Shown here: positions 1 through 12,100 of the stretch, one piece after another
Position numbering within the stretch: position 1 is the first letter of the stretch
How the letters are laid out: every line of letters begins with the position of its first letter
NCBI GenBank assembly: GCA_001304015.1
Contig: LJUY01000012.1
Span: 1 to 62,718, forward strand
Length of the DNA stretch: 62,718 bases
Reading direction: 5' to 3'
Source of the DNA: a candidate division Zixibacteria bacterium SM23_81
GTDB lineage: Bacteria > SM23-81
Translations under genes and position numbers: made by a program
Notes under the pieces: model-generated
The model's database searches: none
What the model was told of the DNA's origin: nothing
What the model saw: the letters and a program-made list of their open reading frames with translations, nothing else

Positions 1-115
1 AGCGGATGCCGAAGATTCCTCTTCCAGAGGTGAGGAGATTACTTTCTCAGCAACCAGACAAAATACAGCCTGATCGAGCGTTCAGCATCCGCTCAACTTA
101 ACATCTCTGTAAATC
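1..115. other. Non-coding edge downstream of the giant beta-helix gene
   Basis: No gene is visible here. AGCGGATGC at 1-9 and GCATCCGCT at 85-93 form a perfect 9-bp inverted repeat with a 75-base spacer, just beyond the stop codon of the minus-strand giant gene. It lacks a following T-run, so a terminator role is not shown. The window edge cuts whatever lies further out. Confidence 0.4.
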
Positions 116-3100
116 TCACTTGCTCAGCTTCGCCCCCCAAGCCTTGTCGAACTCGCCTACTTGATTGGAGTTAGCCGACTTGTTCCCGGCAGCATCCACG
201 GCTTTGACGATGTAGAAGTAGTTGATGCCGGCATTGCCCGCCGCTCCCATATCCAGGTAATCAATATCGCTGCTTACCGCCAATGAGTCTCCTAATTCGC
301 CTGGAACGGTGCTACGGTAGATCACGTAATGCGACACGCCGATATTATCCAACGGTTCCGACCAGGACAGGTAGATGTGGCCCCAGAAAGATTTGGCAAC
401 ACCGATCAACTGCACCATTAGGTCGTCGATAGCCTCCGGCGGCGTCTTGTCCACCACCACCCCGATGTCTAGCTGAGTAACGAATGCATCTCCCCATGTG
501 CCTCCGTTATATGTGACGTCGAATGCGCCCACGGTAGCTGGAAAATCTGACGATAGTGTATAGCCGACCACATGAACGTATCCTGAGCCGTCGAGGGCAA
601 TATCGCGAGCTTCCTCCACAGCAGCTCCACCCAGGAATGTAGAGTAATCCAGACCACCGCCGGCGGGATCGATTCTGGCCGTGAAAGCGTCGTAATTGCC
701 GCCGTTATAAGTGGTGCTGAATGCTCCTACGGTGGTTGGAAAATCGGCCGACCCAGTGAAACCGGTCACATAGCTGTGCGCCGTGTTGTCGATGGCTACC
801 CCGCATCCCCAATCATCGCCCGTCTCTCCCAGATAAGTGGCGAAATCCAATACTCCTCCTGCGGAATCGATCTTGAAGAGAAAGATGTCTCCAGCACCAT
901 TATAGGTTTCATCGTAGGCACCCGCGGTGACCGGGAAATCGCTGGATTGGGTGCTGCCGATGACATAGGCATTTTCCTGGTCGTCCAGATCAATTCCCCT
1001 TCCCTGCTCATCTCCCGAACCGCCGACGAAGGAGGAGTAATCCAGAGCCGTGCCGGCCTGGTTCAGCTTGATAACAATGGCGTCATCCCCTCCGTTGTGT
1101 ATTCTGTCATACGCACCGGCAGTGGTCGGAAAGCCGGCCGATGCGCTGTATCCCACGATGTATGCATACCCGCTTGGATCGACCTCCACCCCCCAGCCCT
1201 CATCATCATCGACGTCTCCCAAGAAGGTGCTGTAATCCAACGAGGTTCCCGCGGCGTTCAGCTTCACTGCAAATCCATCCTTATTGCCATTATGGGTGAT
1301 GTCGAAAGCCGCAGGCGTGGTTGGAAATCCCCCGGATACTGTATATCCGACGAGATAGGCTTTTCCGGATGCCTCCACGGCCACAGAGTACCCCTGCTCG
1401 TCGCTAGCCCCTCCTAGATATGTGGCGTAATCGATCCCGTCTCCGCCGGCATTCATCTTAAGGGCGAAGACGTCATAGCTGCCGTTATAGCTTTCATCGT
1501 ATGCCCCGGATGTTACCGGAAAATCGCTCGACTGAGTCCATCCTGTCAAATAGGCGTTTCCGGAACCATCAACGGCGATGCCATATGCCCTCTCCGAAGC
1601 GCTGCCGCCCAGGAATGTGGAGTACACCAGAGTGCTTCCGGAGGGATCCACCTTCGACAAGAAGATGTCGCTGCCGCCGTTGTGACTTTCGTTATAGGCT
1701 CCCAGCGTGGTCGGAAAGTTAAGCGAGTTGGTGTAACCCGTCACATACACATTCCCCCAGACATCAACAGCTATGCTGTAACCCTGGTCACAGGCGCCTC
1801 CTCCCAGGAAAGTGCTCCAAACCAGATCCGTCTCGCTCTCCGACCCCAGCCACGGGTCGAACAGGACCCTGTCGCTGACCTCATTGCCCTGGCCGCCAGC
1901 ATTTATCGTCGGATGATAAGGTCCTGAGGCATAACCCCACCAGCAGTAACGCGCGTCAACGGTGAGGGCGGCATCGTTGTAAACCCCATAGCTGGCGTTG
2001 TCGTAGATGTGGTTCCAATTGAGGATCACGGAGGACACCAATCCGGATGTCTCCTCATCCACCTGGACGCCGATATCGAAGTCGGTGATAGTGTTGTGAC
2101 TGCCGGTCACCACCAGATCATCGCTCCCATCGCACCAGATATCCAATCCCACACTTCCGGCGCCATCATCTCCATCGATGGTGTTTTCCTCTAGGGTATA
2201 GGTGAAGGTTCCCTTGCTGCGATCTCCTATATCGAACTCATCAAAGGGCCGTGATTGCCGCTGGCTGCCGGGATCACAGATTACAGCCCAGTAATCCGCC
2301 ACTCCGGTGCCTGCCTGGGTGGCGGAAACATCGTTGCCCTCTATGATGGCGGATGCATCAACACAGTAGATACCTTCAGAATTTTCGGAGACGACGTTGT
2401 TCTTAATCTCCACGGTGCCACTGGTGCCATAGACCAAGATCCCGCTGGCAGCCCAGTCGTGCGGCGTATAAGAATGACCGGTGATCGTGTTGGTGGTGGC
2501 CTCCCCGATGGATCCAGTGGCGCCGTATCCCAGCTGGATGCCGTTCTGGGCGATGAAGCTGGCCGGTCCGTAGCCGGTCACCTGGCAGCCGTCCACGTTG
2601 GCGGTGAGATAGGCGCCGTTCAGGGCCATGCCGTTCTTCTGATAACCTGAGATGGTGCAGTCGATGACGTCCAGCGTTCGGGCCACGACCGTGTCGGTGT
2701 AAGCATAGATAGCCACACCGTGCTGGTTCCCGCTGTAGGGCTCCTCGCGGATGTCCTCCACGTTGCAGTCCTGGACCGTGCCGCCGGCATTGTAATAGGC
2801 GATCCCCTCGAAACGGTAGTTGCCGTTGCCCCGTCCCAATCCGTCCACGGTCAACTCTTTGATGTCCACATCGTCGGCATGGTGCACGTAGATGATGGGA
2901 TAGTTATCGGCGCTGGTGGTGAAATGCTCGCTCAACATCACCGGCGAGTGAATGAAGGTCGAGTCGACGCCGAATCCCAACAGAGTCAGGGTCTTGTCGA
3001 TCTCCACCTGTTCTTCGTAGATGCCCGTCACCACGTTGACCAAGCTGCCGGTGACCAGATCGACGCCTTCCTGAACCCGTCCCTGGGCGCCGCTCTGCGG

Positions 3101-6100
3101 GCTGTCGTCATCCACCCACAGGGTGGAGAAGTCGCCGTGAAAACCGGGATCATCCGTGTCGGTGCCGGTGTCCAGCCAGGGCGTGTAATCCACGTCGACG
3201 CCGCCTCCGGTGACCGTCTTGACCGTATCGGGATCGTTGCTGCTCCACCAGTTTGCTGAAGCGTCAACGATGCCGCCAGCCTCGTTGACCACCGCCAGTG
3301 CGCTGGACTGGGACCCGCCGTCAACGAAGCTGTTATCGAACAGGTCGATGGTGGTGGCGTCGATGCCGGACAAGATTCTGAGGCCATGGGCGATCTCGTC
3401 AGGCGCGGCCACCTCGTTAAAGTAGAAGAAATTGTTCTCGAGATCCACGTTCTCGCTGGGCGTCAACCCATACTGGTCGCCCCACAGCATGACGGCGTAG
3501 GATGGCGTGGTGACCCAGGGCAACGGATTGGCATTGTGGAATGTGTTGGCGGTGATGGACGAATTGCGCAGCCCGGCCTGAAGGTTGGTGTAGCCGTTGT
3601 TGATGAAGGTGTTGTTCTCGATGGCGGCCTCCTCGAACTGCGAGGACAGCTTCACCACGGCGCCGTCGAACAGGTTGCCGCTGATGACCAAACCGGAGGA
3701 GTTATAGGTCTTATTCCCGGCGAAGATTTCTCCGGTGTAGAAATCATTATCCTGAATGACCAGGCCGTTGAAGGCGCTGAATTCGTCGAACTCCGCCAGA
3801 TTATGGGTGGCGCTCATGGAGGCGGCGTCCAGATGGTTCTGGAACAGGAGCACATCCGAAGCGGTGGTGCCAAACAACAGGATGCTCTGGGCCGTTCCTC
3901 CCATGATATTGTTCATCAGCTGCAGCCCGCTTCCGGCGATGACCGCCCGAATCAGCTGTCCCGCTGAGATGGATCCTGTGACCTGGAAGCCATCGAAGAC
4001 TACATCGCTGGCCTGAATGTCCACCAGATGGCCTGAGGAGGCGGTGATCAGCGCCTCGTCGGCCATCCGCCCGCGGGCGTCGACGCCGTCCTGTGCGCCG
4101 CGCAGCACCAGGGTCTTGTTGACCACCACGTTCTCCGGATAGGTGTCTGCCATGGCGTTGACCGTATCGGCCACGCTGGCGCTGTCTATGCCCTCCTGCA
4201 GGCCTGAGCCGTTGGAGGTGTTCACCCCCCAACTCCAGGGATCGGTATGCGGGTCTCCCACGTAGCTGGCCGTCCACCAGGGAGAATAGTCGACGTTGTC
4301 GCTGACCTCATCTCCGCCAGCAGTCGGGTTGGTGGTGGCCTGCAGCGGACCATAGAAATCGCCCCACCAGTTGCTCATGGCGTTCTGCATGGCCGCGGCG
4401 TTGCTGTAGTATCCCATATCGTTACTGGAGATGCCGTTGTGATTGGCCAGCAGCTCGACCGTGCTGACGTCCTCGTAGGCCACCACGCCGATCTCCCAGT
4501 CGCGGATTTCCGAGTCGGTCAGGGTCACGTCGACGTCATCGCCCAGAGACCAGGCGGCCACGCCATAGGTGCTGACGCCGTGGTTTCCGGTCAGGTGCAG
4601 GTCGCTGAGGACCACGGTCGTCGGCGCCGCTTTCTGGCCCTCCTGTTCCGCCCGTGCCTCATCAAATGGCGATGCCAAAAGCGGCGATATCTCTCCGCCG
4701 GCGCCCTTGACATAGCCGTAGTCCCTGATGCTGACGCCCTCCTCGCTGTCCACGCCGATGGTGGTGACCACCACGCCGGTGGCCGAGCCGTCTGTCTCCT
4801 GGAAGATGATGCTGGCCTGGCAGTCGGTCAGAGTGCAGGTGCCCGCGACGTCCACCGTGGTGCCGTTGTAGAACAGCATGCCGCTGGCCGTCCAGCCTTC
4901 GCCGGTGTAGGCGATGCCCTCCACCGAGCAGTCAGTGACCGTGCCGCCGGCCCCGAATCCGATCTGGATGCCGTTCTGGGCGGTCACCGATGTCGAGCCG
5001 GCCCCGGCGATCTCGCAGTCGTCGACCGTGACCGTCAAGCCGTTGCCCGACAGCGCCAAGGCCGTCTTCTGGAAATCGTCCACATCCGTCTCGGTCACGC
5101 CGATGGAATACGGCCCGGAGGTGTTGTTATAGGCATAGACGGCCACGCCGTGCTGTGCTCCGCTGAAGGGCTCGTCGCGCACGCCGGTGAGGCAGCACCG
5201 CGCCAGGTCGCCGTCTCCGTTCCAGAAGCCTACGCCCACGAAACGTGTGTTGGCGTTGCCCCGCCCGGCGCCGTCGATGCTGAAGTCCTCGATCTTTACA
5301 CCGGTGGCGCCGTCGATGCCGACGATGGGATAGTTATCGGCGCTGGTGGTGAAGTAATAGGTCAGGTTCACGGGCGATTTGATGATCGAGGCGCTGTCCG
5401 GGTCGGAGCCGCAGCCGGCCCCCAGCAGGGCCAGGTCGTCCTTGGTGATGACCACCTGCTCCTCGTAGAGGTCCGGCGTGGCGTTGACCGTGTCGCCCTC
5501 GGCGGCGACATCGACCCCCTCCTGGATGCCCGAGTTATTGGAGGTGTCCACCCACCACTGCCACGGCGTGGTGTGCGGGTCGCCCAGGTAGTTGCCGCCC
5601 CACCACGGTGAGTAGTCCACCAGTGAGGAGACGGCGTCGCCGGTGCCCTTGAAGGCCAGATCCAGGCCGCCGCGAACCGAACGTGTCCTCCCGCGCAGGT
5701 CTGTCCGGCCGGCATGTCGCGCCCGGCCCTCCATAAGGGCAGGCCCCAGTGGCCGGACGAGCTCAAAGAACCTCTCGTCCTTGGCCGTGGCCGGACCGGA
5801 GGCATCGCCCCACCAGTTCTGTTCGGCGTCGACCATGTTGACGGTACTGTTGCTCACCCCGAAGGCGTTGCCGCTGATGTCGCCGCTATGGAAGACCACC
5901 CCGGTGGGCTCATCCGCGCCGTAGGGCTGCACCAGAATGCCGCAGGTGGTGCTGTTGTTGATCTGGTTCGCGTCTCCAAAGATGTTATCCGCCAGGCCGT
6001 CGATGATGACGGCGTAGTCGTTGCCGTCAAAGATATTCTCGGAGGCGCTCAGGTTCGTGGCGTCGGCGATGTACAGGGCCTGATCGTTGCCGGTGAACTC

Positions 6101-9100
6101 ATCGCCGGAGACCGAGACGCTGTCGCCGCCCCAGACGAACGTGAACTCGTTATCGGTCCACTGATTGGCGCTCATGGCCAGGCCGTCGCAGAAATAGGCG
6201 TTCAGGCCCCCCTGGCAGTCAGAGACCTGATTGCCGCTCAGGACCATGCCGGCGGCCGGATAGTAGAGCAGGACGCCCGAGGCCGACCAGCCGGTGCCGG
6301 TGTAGTCGATCCCGGAGATGTCGCAGTCGGTGACCACACCGGTGGCGTCGTATCCTATCTGCACGCCGTTCTGGGCGGTAACCGCTGTGGGCCCCACCCC
6401 CGCCACCGTGCAGCTGTCCACCGTGATGGTGAGACCCGCGCCGGAGAGGGCCATGGCCGTCTTCTGGAACTCATCTACGGTGGTATTGCTCACCTCGATG
6501 TCGTAGGTGCCCTTGGAACCATCGTTGTAAGCATAGATGCCCACCCCATGCTGGGCGCCGCTGAAGGGCGTGTCCTTGACATTGGTGATGGCGCAATGGT
6601 CCACATCGCCGTCGCCGTTCCAGAAGCCGATGCCCACGAAACGGGTGTTGGTGTTGCCCCGCCCGGCGCCGTCCACCCGCAGCCGACGAATGCCCACCCC
6701 GGTGGCGCCGTCGATGCCGATGATGGGATAGTTGTCTGCGCTGGTGGTGAAGTACCAGCTCATGCCGTTGGGCGCCAGCACCACCGTGTTGCTGCCGGGA
6801 TCAGAGCCGCTGCCGGAGCCCAACAGCTCCAGATCGCTCTGGGTGATGACGATCTGCTCCTCGTAGGTGCCGGGGGAGACGTTGACGGTGTCGCCGTCGG
6901 TGGCCTCGGCGATGGCCTCGCCGATGGTGGAGCCATAGACGTCGTTGACATACCAGACCCACGGGGTGGCGTGCGGATCGCCGACGTAATTGGCGCCCCA
7001 CCAGGGGGAGTAGTCCACGTAATCGCTGACGCCGTCGCCGCTGCCGGAGGGGTTTGAGGTGGCATGATACGGTCCGGAGGCATGTCCCCACCAGTTGTGC
7101 CCGGCATCCACCACGGCGGTATCCACCTGGCACTCCATGCCGTCGAAGAAGTTATCGTAGATGGCATTGTGATGGAAGACATTGCCTGTTCCGGCATCGT
7201 CATCCAGGAACACGCCGTCGCCCTGGGTCTCCTGGTAGGTCTCCCCGCCCCATAGGGTTAGCGAGTCGGTGCCGGTGATGGTGTTCTCGGTAAAGGTGTT
7301 GTCGCGAGCATACGGCCCGTAAATGAAAATGCCGGCGAATTGGGCATCCGTGATGGTGTTGCCGGTGAACGTATTGCCGTAGGCATTGTCATCGTCGTCA
7401 TAACCGGTGACCGTGATGCCGGTCCCGTCGCAGCTGATGTCATTATCCTGGACCGTGATGTTGTTGGCGTTATCAATCTTGATGGCGCCCTGGCCGTGAG
7501 CGAACGCGCCGGCGTCGGTGGTGATGGTGTTGCTGTCGATGAGGCAGTCCTGGGCGTAGTAGGCGACAATGCCCCTGATGTTGCCGGTGACGATGTTCTT
7601 TCTGATGATGTGGTTCTTGCAGCGCTCGGGAGCATCCCACGAGTAGAAGAAGATGCCGGCGCCCTCATCGTCCAGATTGTGGCCGGTGACCGTGTTGCCC
7701 ACCAGCGTGATGCCGTCGGCATCCCGGTTCAGGACGATGCCCTCGAAGCCGTTGTCGCTGCAGACGTTGTTGGCGATGAGGCCAGAGATCTCGCTGCCGA
7801 TGCCCTTGCCCTTGACCTCGATCCCTTTCCCCGTGTATTCCCGCGGCGGATCGGGATGGGGTCTCTTGTTGTTGGTGCAGGTGTTGTTGGTGATGGCGAT
7901 CGGCCCGATGTAGTTGGACACGTTGATGCCGGTATCATCGTTATCCAGGCACACACAGCTGTCGATGGTCACATCCTCGCTCTGTTTCAGCGAGGTGCAG
8001 CGGGCTAATCCGACATTGATGCCGGAATAGCCGCTGTTCTGCACCTTGCATTGCTTGATGAGGATGTTCTCTCCATTGGCGACCCCGATGCCGCGGACAT
8101 TATCCTGCCCGTCGCCGTCGTCGTCGATGAACTCCGGATAGGAGCCGCCGCCGGGGGGATTGAGGCCGGCGTTGATCACCGTGAAACCCTTGAAGGTGAC
8201 GTTCTCGACGATCTCGTCGGGGCTGCCGTAACCGCTCATGTACACGCCGGCCCGGCTGGCGTAGGAGCTGCTGCAGCCCTGGTAATGCCAGTAGGGCATC
8301 AGGCCGTCCAGGTCGATGATGCTCTGGTCCATACCGGCGCCCTGGACGGTCAGGCTGTCCTTGGCGATGATGAGATATTCGGCATACGTCCCCGCGGCCA
8401 CATCGACGATGTCGCCGGGGCCGGCCGCGTCGATGGCCTCCTGGATGGTTGAGCCGCTGGAGGTATTGACGTGCCACACCCAGGGATGGGGCTGTCCAAC
8501 GTAGTTGTCGCCCCACCAGGGCGAGTAATCGACGTTGTCGCTGACCTCGTCGCCGCTGCCGCTCGGATTGGTGGTGGCCTGATAGGGTCCGCTGGCATGG
8601 CCCCACCAGTTGGCCTCGGCGTTCAGAGGGCCACCTGTGGCTGTGGAGTCGAGCATAATCCCATATTGGTTATTGCCGCTGATGTTATTATAGGAGATAG
8701 CCCCCGCTGGCACTGCGAAGGCACCGCTGTTGCCCCAGATAAAGATACCCTGATAGCAATTGATAAAGTGGTTGTCGTGCACATCGAGAACGCCGACATC
8801 CCACATCTGGAGGGCCTCTCCCTCACCCCACTCTCCTTCGGCGACGTGATCGATGGTGTTGTCATCGATCTGTACGCTCTGGGCTCGGTTGATCTCCAGG
8901 GCGGCCCAATGCTGACCCAGCGTGGGCAGCTGATTGTCCCCGATGTTCTCCCAGATGTTGCCGCTGACCAGGATCGACGCCGTGGGGGTGGACGCATGGC
9001 CGCGAAGCGCCACCGTGCCATCGCACTCGTGCACCCAGCTGTTCACGAAGGTCACCGTATCGAAGGGCGTCACCACGGTGCCATCGAATAATTCCATCAC

Positions 9101-12100
9101 GCCGTAGTGCAGGATGTCCTTGAACTCCACATGATCGATGGTCAGGTTGCCGCCAAATCCCTCGCGGCCGCCACCACTGTCGACCATGATGCCGTCGCGC
9201 CCCGGTTCATCTTCTCCGTCGACCACGCAGTTGCGCAGCGTAAATCCCTTCACCGCTTTGTGCTGATAGGCGTTCCCGATGACCCGATAGCCGGTCTGTT
9301 GACCCTGGATATAGAGGTTCTCCAGCGTCACGCCGGAGATCTCTCCGCTGGTGTTGGAGAAGATCACACCCCCGGTGACCACCGAAAGGGTGGTGTCATC
9401 GCTGGACAGACTGAAGGCATCGGCGTTGCCGATGACGGTCAGGTTCAAGAGCGTATCGGCAAACTCGATGATCTCATCGTAGACCCCCGGCTCCACCTCC
9501 ACGGCGCTGCCGGCGACCATCTCGACACCCTCGGTGATCCGACCGCCGGCGCCGGCCTGGGCGCTGTTGTCGTCCACGTGCAGGTGGGAGAAGTCGCCCT
9601 GAAAGCCAGGATCGCCGGAGGTGTCGGTGCTGTCATGCAGCCAGGGGGTATAGTCGGCCATTCCCGACATGAGGGCGCCGACCGTCGCAGGCTCATTGGA
9701 TCCCCACCAGTTGCCGGAGGCGTCCAGCGGCTGGGTGCATTCAGAGGCGTCCACGGCCATCGTGTTATTGGTGAAGCTGTTCTCGAAGATCACGTTTCCG
9801 GTCGGCTCGACGTAGCTTCCGAAGTCCACCAGCAGGCCGATGTTGTTATCGTGAATAAAGTTATTGGTCACCATGTTGCCATCGGCCGAGTAGTAGGGCC
9901 AATAGGCGGTGGTGATGCGGATGGCCCGTGTGTCGGGATCGGAGACGTCCGAGATCTCGTTGTTCTGGATCAGCACGCTGTCGGCCACCACCAGGATGCC
10001 GTTGCTCCCGAAGGGTCCCTGGATGGTGCAGCCGGTGACCTCGGCGCCGGTGACCGGCTTGCCGCTGTCCTCGAAGACGGCCACGCCGCTCCCCCCGGAC
10101 CCGCTGATGGCGCAATTGCGCACCCGGACATTGGTGGAGCGGTCGATGGAGACTCCAAAATAGCCATTGTCGTGGAAGTCGCTGTCGGTGATCAGAACAT
10201 CATCGGCGAAGGGCGGCCCGGCGTTATAGACGTTGACGCCGTATCCGGTCCAGCCGAAGGACTGGATATTCTCGATGGTGACGCCGTCGGCCTGGCGCAC
10301 CTGGATGCCCATGCTGCCCGACTTGGTGCTGCCGGTGCCGTCGAAGATGCAGTCCCTGACGGTGACGTTGCTGACCCATGCGGACAGGCCGATGTACAGG
10401 TCCTTCTGGACCACGGCGGGGTTGTTCTGCTTGACAGTAAAGCCCGACATGGTCACGCCGCTGGCGTCGATGGCCATGCCGGAGGATGACGTGGTCATAA
10501 TAAATGTGGTAGTCTTGTCCTCACCCAGTAGGGCCAGTTCCTCTTTGTTCACGTTAGGATTCTCGTCATAGACGCCGCCCTTGACATTGACGGTATCGCC
10601 GGAGGAGGCCGCGTCGATGCCCTCCTGTATGGTGGAGCTGTTGGACGTGTTCAGATACCAGACCCATGGATCGGTGTGCGGGTCGCCCAGGTAGTCCCCG
10701 CCCCACCATGGAGAATAGTCGGCCCCGTCGGTGACCGCGTCTCCGGTTCCGCCCGTGTTGCTGGCGGCGTGATAAGGGCCGCTGTCATCGCCCCACCAGT
10801 TGCCGGTGGCGGTGACCATGTCGGTCACCAGGGCCGTGTTCACCTGCAGGCCGTAGTTGGCGTTTCCGGTGATCGTGTTGCCGGTCACCCTGACTCGTTC
10901 GGTGGTCAGAGTGTGCTTGTCGATGTTCACCCCGGCATCGGCGCTGCCGGTGATCGTGTTTCCTGTGATATCGATGTCCTGCCCCTTGATGCTGATCCCA
11001 TAGCGCAGAGAGTTTGTCAGAAGGTTATCGCTGATGGTTATGAAGGTGGTGTTGCCCCAGAAAGAGATGGCGTCCTTGTCACCGTCGAAGGTGTTTCCGG
11101 ATACGGTGATATGATCCAGGTTGCTTCCGGCGATGCCCTTGGCGTTGATGAACCCATTGGCCGTGTTGCCGGTCACCGAACAGCTGCTGCAGGAGGTCAG
11201 GTACATGCCCGACTCATCCCCGGCCGGGGTGCTGCCCAGATGGAACTCGTTATCGGCGAGAATCACACCGGTGGCCACGTTGGGCTGAACGATGACGCCG
11301 TTTTTGTTGGCCGTGACGCGGTTGCGCCGGACGACCAGGTTGTCGTTGCCCTTGTAGAGAACGGCCAGGTAGCCGTCCATGATGTTATCCTCGATGGTCA
11401 GGTCATCATCCCAGCAGCGGATGACGGACTCGTCGGCATAGTGGAAGGAGGGGCTACCGATGAGGGTGAATCCACCCAGGGTCACATCCGTCACCCCGCC
11501 GGGGATCTCCACGGCCACGTTGGGGTTCACCGCGGAGAGCCCGGATATGTCCAGGACAGACTCCACCGCAGGATTGGTCCGCGCGCCGGTTTGTACGGGA
11601 TCTACCCCGTACTGCGCCCCCCTCAGGTCGAGGGATTTGTTTATATTGATCCGCTCGGCGTACGTGCCCGCCTGGACATTGACGATGTCGCCGGGCGAGG
11701 AGGCGTCGATGCCGGCCTGGATGGTGGAGGTGGTGTTCAGATGCCAGGTCCACGGCGAGGTGTGCGGGTCGCCAACATAGTTAGCTCCCCACCAGGGCGA
11801 GTAGTCGACGTCATCGCTGACATCGTCGCCCGATCCTCCCGTATTGGTGGTGGCATGATAGGGTCCGCTGGCATCCCCCCACCAGTTGCCGGTGGCGTCG
11901 ATAGTCTGGGTTGCGTCCGCATTCTCCAGCCCGAAGGCGAGGTTGTCAGTGATGCTGTTCCCATTGATGATGGCGTTGAGGAAGCCGCTGTTGGGATTGC
12001 CATAGTTGATGGGGACATAGACGCCCTGCGCCCCGGCCGCGGTGTGGTTGGAGATGACGTTCCCGGTAATGGTGTTGTCGGTTGTCGCATACCAAGTATA

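Noticed and set aside
1-93. Element bounded by AGCGGATGC / GCATCCGCT
   Set aside because: Nine base pairs at the window edge are too short to call without the flanking sequence.
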